Below, one piece after another: positions 51,879 through 64,000 of a stretch of DNA of 64,000 nt. Position 1 is the stretch's first letter; the number at the start of each line of letters is the position of its first letter. The notes below the pieces were generated by a model, which saw only the letters and a list, made by a program, of their open reading frames with translations, made no database searches and was not told the origin of the DNA. The stretch is taken from NCBI GenBank assembly GCA_013396995.1, contig VWZP01005658.1, forward strand, positions 2,666,453-2,730,452, written 5' to 3'. The position numbers and the translations under genes were made by a program. The DNA comes from Dicaeum eximium. Lineage: Eukaryota > Chordata > Aves > Passeriformes > Dicaeidae.

Positions 51879-54800
51879 TCTGAGGTAGAACAAAAGAGTG
51901 AAGACTGCATTTGCCATTATACATTATCTTCCAGCTTTGTTAAAAGCAGAATCTCATTTCCAGGATGGGCCCAACCCATTGACACCACCCCCACCAAATT
52001 CCACGTTTTACTGTTAGCCAAAATAAAAACAGGAGCTAGGCTTCAGCTTTCAGAAACATGAAATGTATTTTCCTGTTTACATACACAACAACAAAACTTA
52101 TTTGTGATCATTGCAGTATCTAACCTTTGTGGTGTCCTGTCAATTCCTATTAAATGGAAGGATTTCAGCATAGGTACTGTGCACTTTCAGTGGGCAGAAG
52201 CCAGTGCACTGGGATATGTGCATTGTGCTTTTCCTGTTGGTGGTAAATAAACAGCATAAGAGTCTCCCTAGACATAACAATTCTCCAAACTTCAGCTTTT
52301 CAGTTCAATTCTTCTCCTTCACTACTAAGAAAAATTGGTAAACAGCTTTCCCTGCGTATGAAAAGCTTTGAAATGGAAATATTTTAAGTCTGTTTTTATT
52401 TTTTTTTTCTTTCAATTTATTTTCTGAGATTGAGAATAGCCAGTCTTTGGTTCTCAAATGTACTTCAAGGTTTTCCAAGAATACTTGTTTAGTTTTCTTG
52501 TGAAGAAACAAAGCAGTTCTTGTGAAAACACTTTCCTTGTACTGTTTGCCGCCTGTGTGCCATCATAATCAAATGCAAACATGATGGGATAATGCAATGA
52601 TGATTAGCTGGAATACAGATATGAAAACGTACAGATGTGGTGGAAAGGAAACACTCAGCAAACCTTTAAATGTATTTGAGAGTGCAAATGAAAGGCTGAA
52701 GTGGATCAGTTAATTACTAAGTGAATTCAGTGCTTGGTCCTGTATACCAGGTGAAGCTCAGGAGCAAGGTGTGTGCGTACTGGTGCTGTTACTGTGTGCT
52801 GGGAGGAGTTGCCATTGTTTCCCAGGAAACAACAATTGCCAGAGATGTTCTCATGCATCAAATCACCTCTGTATTAAAGCTCTTTGCTTTAGACAAAAAC
52901 TGTCTCTAGAGGTAGAAAGGATGGGAATGGGACACAGGTGATTTTATAGATCCTAAAGAAGTGTTTATAAACTCTGTTTTTCAAGATGTTAGCTTGTATC
53001 TGAAGCAAGTTCCAAATTAAGTATGTGTAAATATTTATTTTGTAGTCTGTCTCAGGTTTTCAAATCAGGGCATCCAAGAGGATGCTTTGTATGGAGGGGT
53101 TTTCCTAAATTCCAAACAGGTGTTGGGATGCTGAACTCTGGCTGTTCTGTGTTGGAATTCACTACTGCATAGTCCAAGAGAGTGCCATAATGGCACTGAA
53201 AGGAACATGCTCTTGTCTCGGTGAATTTATTTACCCACACTGAAAAGGAATAATCTATTGGAACCAGTTATCATGATAGATTTCATTGTGTGCATTAAAT
53301 GAATGTCATGTAAGATTTACTATACAGTGGGACTTGCTTTCATGAGAACTTTACCTTGATTATTAGACCTTCTTCAATATTTTTAGTTTTAATACCACCT
53401 CCTACTTAACATTGTGTTGTCACAGAGTTATCTAGGGCATTCAGGGCATTAAAGATCTGAACCCTGCAAATTACAAGAGAATTTTGTATTTGATAACTTC
53501 AATTAGAGTGACTAAATTATGTACATAATTGCTTCATTATATGCAAATATGTATTTGTGAAGTAATTAGAGTATTACTATTCCAGGTAAACAGTGATGGG
53601 AGGAGGAATCCACACACCATGAATTTGACTGAAGGCATAATGTAACTCCCAGACAGAGGGAGCCAACTTTGAGTTGCTTTGTCTTACATCTGGGGAACAG
53701 AATGTCAGTCCATTTTGCAAATTTTCCTTTTTTCCAAATTAGTCAACAAGATGGCTACAGGGAGATCACTGAGCCACTCTGATTTTCTGCTTCCTTGCTT
53801 TTAAAAGCATTGTTCTCGTCTCCTCCATCCAAAAAGTTCTGTAATTACCTGGATACAGTTAATTAGAAGCCTGAATTTTGGCAGCTACAGTGTCTGAAGA
53901 ACAGAAAATTAAAGAATTAGTAGCGACAATTCAAAGTGTAGAACCCTCTTTTTGATTCCTCTCAGCATTAGGGAAATGAATTTGTTTTGCAATCACCTGT
54001 TCTCATGACAGGCTTTGTCACAAGGACTCGTGAGCATGAGGGAAGCCAGGTACTTGCTAGGAAATGTTACTGTGTGCTGAACTTGTAGGAATCCTTGGCA
54101 TCTTTGTTCTCTTTAGCTGGATTTTGAATTATAGGAAGAACATGCAATAATAACCTGGCAGGCTGTGACAATGAAGTGACACACCCAAGAGCGAATGATT
54201 GAAAGTTGGTTTTGTGAGGCTTAATTTTTGTTATCCAGATGAAGAAGAAACAAATATAAATTGTGCTGGGCCCTGTGATGAGATCCATGTGATTCTGCCC
54301 AAATACAGAGCAAGAAAGGTTGTAATACTGATTGTCACTTCACTGTCATTGCTAGTATGGGAATTCACTGCTTCAGGCAGAGAGAGGGATTGACTGTGTG
54401 GGTGAGAGACAGTGTGAGAACGTGCTCTGCTTCTTTCCTCACCTCCCTTTAGGACCACTGATGGGCCATTATAATATTTAAAGTATCATGCCTTGCAGAA
54501 ATAGAAGAGAGTGAGAGTTAAACTCACTGTACAAATAGGCAGTGGTAGCTTGGAGGCACCAACTCCTCCTTCTGCCCAGAAGCTCAGCAGTGGACAATGC
54601 TGCAAATTGCTCCAAAACATTCTCCCCAAAAAAATTTCTGGGAGGAATCTCAAGAGACAAGATTTATATAATCTCATTCTGTGCTGCTTCTGACAATGTC
54701 TCTTGGAGGTGTTTTTATTCCATGGAATTAATTGTATCGTAGCCTACAAACATCTATTTAAAGAACACTTTGTTTCTGCCAAGTGTTCAAGGCAGCTGAG

Positions 54801-55207
54801 CATGTTGACCCAGTGTTCCATGGGAGCAGTACATGGTCAAAGATTGCAGAAATGCTGAATACTGGGTAGCTTTTGATGGAGAGATTCTACAAGTCTTTTG
54901 TGTCTTTTCTAATACAGACAAAAATTATAATCAGAACACTTTTTGAAATTGCCACTGAGTTTCCTACTTGGAAAAGCACTTATCTTGCAAAAGCAAATGA
55001 TTTCTTTACTACTTCAGACTGCAGACCCTTTTGAAATGTAAATTAGGAAAATGGAGGTCTTGACGCTTGGAAGAGCTCTGATGATTCATTTGTTATGATG
55101 TTCCTCCCTGCTGTGCCATACTGAAACTCATACTATGGGGCTGCCTCGCACAGCTCAGCTGCATCAAACGAGGGGGAACCACACTGAAAAGATGAAGCTA
55201 CAGGGAC
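51879..55207. other. Unique DNA; one weak exon-like segment
   Basis: I see nothing convincing as a gene. The best exon-like piece is 54239-54318: AG at 54237-54238 precedes an open stretch whose residues include CAGPCDEIHVILPKYRARK, and GT follows at 54319. The donor (GTTGTA) is poor and the frame is short, so I do not annotate it as a CDS. Confidence 0.45.
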
Positions 55208-55226
55208 GTGTGTGTGTGTGTGTGTG
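55208..55226. repeat. (GT)n microsatellite
   Basis: About nine and a half uninterrupted GT units, likely polymorphic. Confidence 0.95.
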
Positions 55227-55605
55227 CTGCAGTTTATGGAAAAGCCACCTCTATCAGCTACAGCAATTAGCTGTTTCTCTTCCCTCTGCTTTTAAGTTAC
55301 AAGTTAATGAGCATGTCAATGAACCCACCTGTTACAGCAGGAGAACCAAAAGGAGTTGGGTGTTTGATGACTGTAAATGCAGGAGTAAATGTGCAGGGAA
55401 ACTTCCTTCTGTATCAGAGAGGAGAGGAGATAAAGGAAAATGATTGAGATAAAAAGATATCATCCTTCTAAGCTGATAGCTCCATTTCTGTGTAACTCTG
55501 AACATGTGGTCATATTGTGTGACTGAGAGCACCATTTCTAATGAGCTGATGGGACACTGCTAAAAACATGAATCCTATGTTTTCCAACTGTCAGCCATGG
55601 AAGTT

Positions 55606-55627
55606 ACTGTTTTCCTAGGAAAACAGT
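55606..55627. promoter_or_regulatory. Perfect 22-bp palindrome with STAT6-like centre
   Basis: The half-site is ACTGTTTTCCT, followed by its exact reverse complement AGGAAAACAGT with no spacer. The centre TTCCTAGGAA fits the TTC-N4-GAA arrangement associated with STAT6, and the flanks give opposed TTTTCC/GGAAAA cores of the NFAT type. The symmetry is exact over 22 bases; binding is inference. Confidence 0.4.
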
Positions 55628-58600
55628 TGTCCTTTTTAACTTCACTTTTATAGGTGCAAACAAGTTAACAATTTTATGAAACAATGTTTTTTTTTCCTGA
55701 GGCTGATTCTGTTTTGTAGGGCAGGACTGAATATATTTTTCCTAAATTAAAGAAAACCTCTGCACTAAACTGGGAAGTGAAATGTCAGTCTGTGAAAGTT
55801 GTGTTGAGGCTTGCAAGTGGCAGCAGATGCTTTTCTACAGAGATCTCTATTTGAATGCATCTCTCTCCATATTTGAATGGTACCATTAGGATGCTCAGCA
55901 GGCTGTGAGAGTGGGGTTTCAGGCAGGATAAACCTCCAGTCCTTCAGGCACCTTGCTGTGGATCACACGGCACAAGTTTGTGCTCTTGCTGTTCTCCTGC
56001 TGGTTCGGGGAAGTTTGTGCTGATTTGTGGAATCTGTCTAATCTTGCATGACATGGCTTTGTGATACTAGCATGTGGCAAAATACTGACTTCAAACGTTT
56101 TGCCTCAGGAGATGATTTCCTTGTTAACACGGGGTGGAAGAGGCACTTTTGGTTATGTTTCCATTAGCATTTAGATAATAAGAAGGCTTTGGTACCTTCT
56201 TTAAGATCTAGCAACTTAATAACAGCACTCACTGTTTTATCAGGGTGTTTTCCTGTCACTCACCCCAAACAGTGTTATTCTGGGTTGATCAGTGCATTGA
56301 ATAATCTTGCAGAATGGGCCAGGAAAATTGATAGAGTTTTTAGAGTAAGTGTGGATTGTTTCACACAAATTTGCCTCTTTGTGTCTGCACTGATGGTACC
56401 TTCTAGATGGTCATCCTTAAAGCAATCACTGTGCTGAGGATTGCTAAACCTTTTGTTTCTTGTTTATGTATGAAATTTCTTAGGATGGCATGATGGTGCA
56501 TTGCTTACCATGTGACATTCTGAAGAAATTTATGAGCAGACTTTGTGTGGCTGCACTTTGGGTTTCCAAGACCATTTGTTAAAGAAGCATGAGCACAGAG
56601 GAGAAATGAGCTTTCTTTTCCTTTTTGCCCCTCCAGACCTGATGATACATTAGATCATTATAGAACAGGTGCTTTTAGTTTAGAGTGTGATATCACCAAA
56701 GTGCAGGATAGAGGAGACTAATGACTTTGAAATATCTATCACTATTCATTACACTCTGTGAAATGATTTTTGGAGGATTTACCATAAATACATTAATTTT
56801 CAAGATCGCAAAGACCCTGAAGTGATGCTAAATCCACTAAAACCTTTTCAAATTCGTGGGTTTTGGATAATACGAAATGGCTTACTACCTATGACTAGTC
56901 CTCTAAGCTCCCTGCTTTTGGTGTGAGGTACAAAGCTCAGTTAGTTGTATTGATATATTTTCCCAAAATATATACTTAAAAAAAATGTCCAGGTGAGTTG
57001 TTCAGTTTCTGTCACGTTCTTTGGTTCTTAGTTCTGGTTCATTATTTTTTTCTAACTAGGTACAGTGTTTAATCATAAAACTGTAAGCAACTGAGAGCAA
57101 TGCCATTTGCCTCTGCAAAGGAGGAAATTTTCTGGTATTCTCCTACATAAAAAATTTAAAGGGCCTGTCTTACTGCACAGAAGAAATTGTTAGAGGGCTG
57201 CTTGTGAGCAGACATGCCTGAGACACTGTTATTCCTGACTGGAATCCGTCCTGACAATTAACACTCAGCATGGCAGAAACTGCCTGGGACAGAGCTAATG
57301 CACTGTGTCATGATTATTGTACTCCTCCGAGCATCAATTGAATGGGGAATGGTTAGTAATTAGCTCAAGCAAAATAGACTCTACACTTGTCTTCTTTTGT
57401 CATTAACGTCCGGGCTGATAACAAAAGATTCTCTGGTAATTAGCACAAACCCATGCAAAAGGTCTGCACTTCAAGAACCCTTTCACACATGCATTTTTCT
57501 TCTGATGAAAACTTGACTAGAGAAAACAATGGGGCAATGGTAAGAAAATTGTACATTAATAAGCAATAATGATTTTAGAAAGAAATGCAATTTAAAAATC
57601 CTTTTTCTTAATGGCCAGGAATAATTAATAAAACAATTATATGAAGGTCTCTGGGTATGCAATGAAATAGATGTATGCAAGCAGCCCTGCCCCCAAACTC
57701 TCGTGGGTGCAGCTGAACAGAGAGCTGGCTTTGAGTTCTGCTAATATTCCAGCAATATGTGTGAAATCTGCATTTTGTGCAGTGATTTAGAGGAAAAGCT
57801 ATCCTTTGAGTGTTGGGGTTCCTCACTTAATTTTGATTTTAAGAGTGCAGAAAACACCTAAGGAGATCTATACAATTGAATATTCAATTTTTTTATAATA
57901 TATTTTTTTACAAATATACATATATTTTTTATGCTGCCTGAAGAAGAAGTTATTAGGGTTGTGTTCATTGACTTACAGTTTTATATTAAAGTATTCAAAT
58001 CCTGAATATTGCATAGTGGGGCTCTTAACTGCGTAACAATTATAATGGTGGTGAATCCAACTTCCCATCAGGGTGAGAGGCTCAGCTGTTGGAAGGGTGC
58101 AGGTGGCTTTCTGCAGATGTAGAGATCTGAGGTGCAGAGCTCAGACTGGTGGTGGATGCAGTTCTTCTGCTCTTCAGCCTAGTGTGGTTTGGGGCTTCAT
58201 GTAGGCAGCGTGAAATAATAATTTAAATCAAGTGCTAACAAAGGTAATGATGGGCTGACAGTGAAGGGTTTTAAGCATGTTCCAGAAGTTTTGGGAGCTG
58301 AGTAGCAAGTTGAATCATCCTTGCTGCTCCTTCATGCTTAGGAGAAGCAGAAAGGTATATGGCAAAAGTTTCAGCTAATTTTGTTCCTCTGTCTATTTTC
58401 ACTAGCTGTGAAGAGGAAGCCTGTTTTCACACCTTCCTAAGCTGTGAATTAAGCCCTCATAATCCAAATGCAGTTGTGGTATCCCAGAATTTAACACAGC
58501 TAACTCCTCTAAGCCTGGAAGGGACAAAAGCTGTTGACAGGGCTAGTCAGTAGTTTTCTCAATAGTTATTTTTCTGTTGTTTATTTAATTTTTTTTACTA

Positions 58601-60657
58601 ATGAGCTAGTTTAATTTTACAAAAGTAAGATGATGCAAATTTTAGGAGAAATATTTTTCTTTCTGTACCTAAAAGCCATTCCAGCTTTCTTCTCTCTGGT
58701 AACAGTGTTTACACTTTGGATAGCAACAACCAATACTAAAACATACCCAGTGTGTGTGTACAGGAAATGCAGTGCAGCAGTTCCCTATTCTGGCAGCTCT
58801 GCTATATTCCTCTTTTTTTTTGGTTGTTTTTGTTTTTTTTCTGGAAGTCCTATCTAAGCACATTTTCCCAGAGAGATCAATAGCTGCTTCATGTGTGTAA
58901 ACTGATATGTGTGGCTTACAAGAAAGATATGATAAAGGAAGACTCTGGGATTGCTTGTATAGACAAATTCATTAAGATAACAGTCTGTTTATCTAATCTT
59001 ATTGATGTGCTGTAGTTATAGATCACCTATTACTATAGCAATTCATTTCTGTTTCTGTTCAGGTGGTTTTCATCATTAGTTTTGTTCCTGCACAGATGGC
59101 TCTAAATCACTTCTCTCAAGATTTAGAGATATTTTAGATTTAAAAGACAAAACACTTCTGTCAGCTACAATGATAAAGATGAAAATACATAGCTGCAGTC
59201 CATTGGCCAATACTGTGAGGTCTTCAAGAAAAGCACTAGAATCAATCAGTAGGATGAAAAAGACCTTGGGTGATCCTGGTGAAGACTGAGTTAAGGGCTT
59301 TGCAGCTCCAGGGTGACTGGGATAGTGGAGCTGTAACCTGCAGCCTGTTGGTGGGTACACACTCCAGCTCAGGGAAGGTGACAAATCACTGGGACCAAGG
59401 GGCCTTCTTGGGGCTCCTGTGAGATGGGCCTGGCATGGAAATTCCCTCTGTGGAGAGGACAGAGCCTTCTCCTTCTCTGGGGCTGCTGCTTTGACTGCTT
59501 GCATGGCTAAAGACGGCAGGCTCAGATGTGCTGCCAGTGCACAGAGACCTGTGGCTACTCCATGGGACCCCCAACATCAGCCACAGCTCCCAAGGGTTTG
59601 CAGAAAGTGAAACTGAGCCTTAAAAGGAGTGATTTCCCCAGGGGAAGTACCTTGCCCATCCCTGAAGCATCTCTTTTGAGATCTGCCAGCTTATTTTGTG
59701 TGTGTGAATGAAACATGGTGGTAAATGCTGAACTGGGGAGAGATGTCATTCCTTGTGTTTAATGCTCTCATTGGCAGCACATTCCTTTCAGCTCTAAATT
59801 GTGCTCTGAAATTTTATTCATTTATGCTTTTGGAAAGGCAGCTTGACAGAGCTCAGGCAGGTGTGTGGAGTCTTGTGGGCATTTTTTAATCCTGTCCTGA
59901 AAGGATTCAGTTTGCTGTCCTGGGGGTGCCACAGGAAGGAGTGACATGGCCAGTGCCAGTGGCAGGGTGGCACCTGGGCACTGGGCCCTCCACCTGGCTC
60001 TGCCTCTGGGAAGTGCCTGCTTTCTTCAAGGTGTAATTGCCTCTGTGAAAAAATTGTTTCCATCAGGCAAAGATGCACCACGGGTATGGAACTTGTAACC
60101 TGTGTTAAGCCTGTTTAACCTTGCACCATTGTGCAGTTTGCACTCTTAGTTGGAAAGCCTTTTTATCACTGCCTGTGAAACTTAATGAAAAAGCCAATGT
60201 CTTAGATTCTATCTTGAATTTAATGTTCTGTTTATACAGTAAGTGCAAACAATAACAGCAAAATATGATGGGTGGTTCCAATGCTTTTAATGTGCAGTTA
60301 AAACTTGCATTAAGGAAAATCTGTTTCTACTACATTATAGTGTGTAGCTCTTCAGCATAAATGTTTTTATAGTTATCAAGTCACTTCCCAAAGTCTTATA
60401 TGGGTAAATAGCTAGCAGTACCAAGAAACCTTCACACCAAATAGGAAAATGTAATTGAGATCATATTGAAACAAGTAACTTGTTCAAGCCTGGATTACAT
60501 TTTCCCTGCTTAGATGATACATATTTGTGTTTAAACATGCACCAATGTTCAAGCATTTTGAATGGAAATGAATGAGTGCTGATGGAGTTTCATAGTATGG
60601 CAGAAAATATTTCTGTGTTCAGCATTTTCCAAGTTGTTACCTAAAATCACAGACTGG
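55628..60657. other. Unique DNA, no gene seen
   Basis: The region around 57290-57470 is repeat-free and contains repeated TAATTAGC homeodomain cores and AACAAAAG SOX-like cores, so it is a plausible conserved non-coding block. The GC-richer patches at about 59280-59600 and 59830-60010 carry overlapping open frames on both strands that I regard as chance. Confidence 0.5.
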
Positions 60658-60691
60658 CTCTTTTTTTTTCCTCTTTTTTCCCCCTCTCCTT
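60658..60691 (+). repeat. 34-bp polypyrimidine tract
   Basis: This is an uninterrupted C/T run with T9, T6 and C5 blocks, the longest pure pyrimidine tract of mixed composition I noticed. It is not followed within about 15 bases by AG, though TTTTCAG ends at 60711, so a splice-acceptor role is possible but no exon follows clearly. Confidence 0.85.
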
Positions 60692-61550
60692 ATTGCTTGT
60701 TCATTTTCAGTTTTGATCACAGTCACTGGGAAGCACTGGAAGCAGTAATTCAGTAATTCAGTGCTGTTATTTGGGTGTTAATTTTTTTACTTTTCTGAAA
60801 CGTTTTGATTATAATAATTCATGAAATTACTTGAGTATCAGGACTTGGATACAAGGACAGAAATTGATATTCTGGATGGTCTCTCCTTAGAATTTTACTG
60901 TCTGGTTTAATGTTTTATTTAGTTATTTAGCCTTGCCCTGGTCTTTGTATTTTTTTTTTTTGTCCTGATAATACCTGAGAGATGCTGATGCATCTAAGGT
61001 GTTGATTCTGATTTAGTTATTGTCTGTGATTTCCCAGGTAATGTTTAACTTTATGGGTATTACTTGGAACAAGATATTAAAGGAATGAGGACACTGTATT
61101 TTTAGTGAAAGCCAAAATAATATCTAAGACCAGGTGAGGAGTAAGTGCTCTTAACTTTAGTGATTCTTTCAAAACATCCTGGGTGGTTATGTTGAACATT
61201 TAGGCAATAAAAATGATAACACTCTAAAGAGTAATTGTTCAGCTAATGACTTGGGATTTTTGGTGCCTTCCTGGGTGTGTTGGGAAGAGCAGCAGGAAAG
61301 AGCCAGAGTGGCTGATAGCTTCAGCTGTTTGCTGCGTGGCAGAGAGGGGTGATGAAACCACTCATGCTGCACTTCTATAATGAACTCACTTCTCACAGAC
61401 TTATAACTCAGTCCTAAACTGGGCTCTGCTCTTGGATTTGGCAGTAATATTAATCTTGAAGTAATGTGGTTTCTTTTTCTAATCAGGTGAGAATGTAAAC
61501 AATAAGAAATGAATACTTTTCTAACTTCTTTTGCCATGTGATGGGTGCAG

Positions 61551-61691
61551 CTGGCAGCCCCTGATTCCCCAGGCATGTCAATCCACGTGACCTTGCAGGC
61601 TTACAAAGAATTCCGTCAGCGAGGACTGAGTCTGGAAAATGCTAAAAAATGGATAAACTACAATTTATCAGGCCAAGACATGAAAATGTAA
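61551..61691 (+). CDS. Candidate coding exon, unrecognised product (partial)
   Basis: This is the most protein-like short segment in the window. The frame is closed upstream by TGA at 61539-61541, so coding could begin only at a splice acceptor. Three in-frame candidates are AG at 61549-61550 (after a pyrimidine-rich run near 61519-61533), CCCCAG ending at 61572 and CCTTGCAG ending at 61598. From 61599 the frame reads AYKEFRQRGLSLENAKKWI, continues NYNLSGQDMKM and stops at TAA (61689-61691). The composition (mixed charge, helix-like, few Cys) differs from most chance frames here. A GT at 61688-61689, followed by AAAG, could instead be a donor, making it an internal exon. If it is terminal, AATAAA at 62136-62141 would give a 3' untranslated region of about 450 bases. 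I do not recognise the family. With 49 open codons, chance remains quite possible, and no partner exon was identified. A minus-strand open frame over the same bases shows no features. Confidence 0.3.
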   Translation: MAAPDSPGMSIHVTLQAYKEFRQRGLSLENAKKWINYNLSGQDMKM

Positions 61692-64000
61692 AGGGATGCC
61701 TTTAGATAGAGCCCCTGTTCCCTAGAGGACTTCCCCAGGGCAGTAGAGATGTGGTGCCTGGTGCTCTGGAGGTGGGAGCAGACAGGAGCTGGGCAGCCCC
61801 TCCTGCCCCAGCCAAGCTTACCCAGCCCTGGTGCTTTGACATCACAGCAATTTTATTCTACTGATTTTTTTTTTCCCCAAGAAATGAGAGAAACTTGCAA
61901 TTTACTGTGAATTGAGATGGCAGCCCATGTTTTCTTCTTTATGACCCTCTCATGACTGCTTTGCAGGGAGTGTAATTTAGACATGGAGCAGTGGGAGTTG
62001 TGGTGCTGGAGCCTGTGGCTGGCAGGGAATATACTGCACCTAACACAGGATGTGTTGCGGTGTCTCACATGGAGTCTTTGGGAAATGAGTTGAGTTCAAG
62101 CTTAAATTTTGACTTGACGGTGTTGTATTTAAACAAATAAAGGTGACAAAAACCTTTGCATTCCTACAGTGATTCATGATTCCAAACAGAGCCCGTGTAT
62201 ATCTCAGAGGATCTTACACTAACACTAGCAGAGAAAATAGGGCATCAAAACTGTTGGCTCCAGAGCAGCAGGAAGCTGATTGATTTCTCCTCATCCTTTC
62301 ACAAACCTGGCTTGGAGTAGCTCTACAACAGACGAATCAACAGAAATAATGGCACTTCTGACAGTATTGCAACCTTTTATTAACTCCACCTGCACCACTT
62401 GACATTCACAACTCCTGCTGGAAAATGTGGGATAACATTCAAAGCACAGAGTCTGCAGCAGACTTTGCTGTGCCATGCAATCATGGAAGGACTTTCAAAA
62501 GCAATTTTTTTATCTTATGGAGCTTTTCACCTGAGAATGGGAGAGTCAGAGGTAAGATTTGGATGATATTTGAGCTGCCTGATGCAATAGGGATGGAATT
62601 TGACTCTTCAAAAGAGCTGGATGAACATATGGGTACTCTTTAGGAGTAGACTGCTGGTTTTTCATGCCTGGGCTTGGTTAAACCAGGTGTCCCACATGAG
62701 AATTTGCAAATTAGCTTAGATTTCTGTCCAGTAAACTGCAGATGGGATTGGACATGGACATTTCATCCATTGATTAAGAGCAGCCAACCATCCATCCAAA
62801 CCTTTATTTTCACACATTGGATCTGAGTGCTAAAATAAAACATCACAATTAAGCCAGAGAATACAATAAGTCTGTAAGGAAAAGCAGAGGGGAATCATCC
62901 ACATTTTTCTTCTGCTGTCATGGAGTGCTACATGCATTTCAATTTGTACTGAGCAAAAAATTACTCACTATAAGGGTTTCACAAATGCTCCTCAGTTTTT
63001 AGCACCATCATATTAAAAGAAGAAATAAAATAAAAAGAATAATCATTTTAATGTAATAATGGAAGTGACTAATATTGAAATTGCTGGTTTAATAAGCTTT
63101 TTGTCCTCAAATAAGTAAGAGTAGGATTGAATGGAGTTGATCCAGGTTAAAAAATTACATCTGTACCTACTAATTACAGTCTTTTGTTCCTAAACTGAAA
63201 AATAATTGAGAACAGCAGTTATAAAAGCCCCCGAATTGAAATAATATGAACAATGAATAGGGGAGAAATCCATTCCACCACAATGGGAATTGACTGAAGA
63301 GTTACCTGCACTCCAGAGGCTCTCTTCTCTGTAACTTCAAGTGTCTGAATGACAGGAATTGTGAAGAAATTAAATGAAAACTAAACCAAAGTCTGTTCAG
63401 TTTAGCAGATGAGGGATTTGGAGGATGCTGGTACTTCGGGAAGTGTGTGGTTCTCGGGAGATTTGTTCTGCAGCATAATTTTTCTGTGGAACAAAAAGTC
63501 CAATTTAAATAACTCTATAGATGTAATTTTAGTTTATAAACCACATTTTGAATTTCTGTAAAAGAATATCACCTAGCTTGCTGTGACACCCTTTCATTTT
63601 GAAAAGAGAATTGTAAATCTGGACAACTAAGTTTGTGGCCTTGAGAGGGAAGCTTCAAGAACAGTAATTTGATCAAAACACTTTCAGTTCTATTTATGAA
63701 TCTGGGAATATGCATCAGCTGAATTGTGTCTGTGCTTTTAATATTAATGGAAACAACAATAAGGATCTGCATAGACACAGAGGGATCAGCATATCCATAT
63801 CTCTCAAAACATAAAAGAGGGGCACAGGGTAGGAGAAGGAATTCGGAGCCATCCTCCTCTGCTTTCACGTTATTTCCTATGCCAGTATCTTGTTTTGTGT
63901 TGCCAGAGGGATTAGGAATGTCACACAGGAAAAAGCACGTGCAGTTTCTGGGGAGTAGTGGTTTACTTTCTGGTTTTAAATTAGTCAACAATCTATCAAC
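61692..64000. other. Right flank, no gene seen
   Basis: The first 150 bases are GC-richer; the rest is AT-rich unique DNA. A donor-like AG/GTAAGA lies near 62550 inside a 72-codon open frame, but no acceptor pairs with it. The 140-codon minus-strand open frame at the right edge (63569-63991) has no recognisable domain. Confidence 0.5.
62136..62141 (+). terminator. Possible poly(A) signal AATAAA
   Basis: This is a canonical hexamer about 450 bases downstream of the candidate exon's stop. AATAAA is frequent in AT-rich DNA, so it is meaningful only if the upstream exon is real. Confidence 0.2.

Noticed and set aside
62425..62643. 72-codon frame containing an AG/GTAAGA donor-like site
   Set aside because: No matching acceptor and no recognisable peptide; a single donor consensus is expected often by chance.
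63569..63991. 140-codon minus-strand open frame at the right edge
   Set aside because: No recognisable family; the composition is like other chance frames here.
1..64000. tRNA, rRNA, CRISPR array, LTR element or bacterial-type operon
   Set aside because: On reading both strands I saw no tRNA B-box with a matching fold, no regularly spaced identical repeats, no paired LTR-like termini and no clustered co-directional genes.

Overview
The window looks like ordinary nuclear DNA from a bird. It is AT-rich, CpG-poor, intron- or intergenic-like sequence. The best evidence for a bird is two degenerate CR1 non-LTR retrotransposon pieces: an internal reverse-transcriptase fragment at about 26262-27168 (+), and a 3'-end fragment in reverse orientation at about 18721-18840. 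CR1 is the dominant interspersed repeat of birds and is also found in other reptiles. The wording of the 3'-end fragment matches the avian CR1 3' region as I remember it. I cannot name the species or the locus. The low repeat content and scattered mono- and dinucleotide tracts fit the same picture.

Layout. Positions 1-18720 are single-copy-looking DNA with homopolymer tracts, a 26-bp tandem duplication near 9315-9365, a small hairpin at 8282-8306 and a four-unit 14-15 bp tandem repeat at 14271-14327. Positions 18721-27170 hold the two CR1 pieces separated by about 7.4 kb of AT-rich DNA. Positions 27171-51840 are mostly unique DNA. They contain the window's longest open frame (28178-28828, probably not coding), a consensus PAR-bZIP site at 31609, a strong splice-acceptor-like tract ending at 35340, two perfect palindromic cAMP-response-element octamers 1.35 kb apart (37935 and 39284), and a small CpG-dense patch near 46807-46852. 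Positions 51841-64000 contain a 12-bp-arm hairpin (51842-51878), a (GT)n microsatellite, a perfect 22-bp palindrome (55606-55627), a 34-bp polypyrimidine tract, and one modest candidate protein-coding exon at about 61551-61691 with a possible poly(A) signal at 62136.

No multi-exon gene, rRNA, tRNA, CRISPR array or complete mobile element can be supported by reading alone. Most open frames over 60 codons look like chance frames. They lack recognisable domains, overlap each other on both strands and mostly sit in locally GC-richer patches. There is no operon-like or system-like gene arrangement. If something important is here, it is more likely regulatory (conserved non-coding elements) than coding, and only cross-species alignment would show it.
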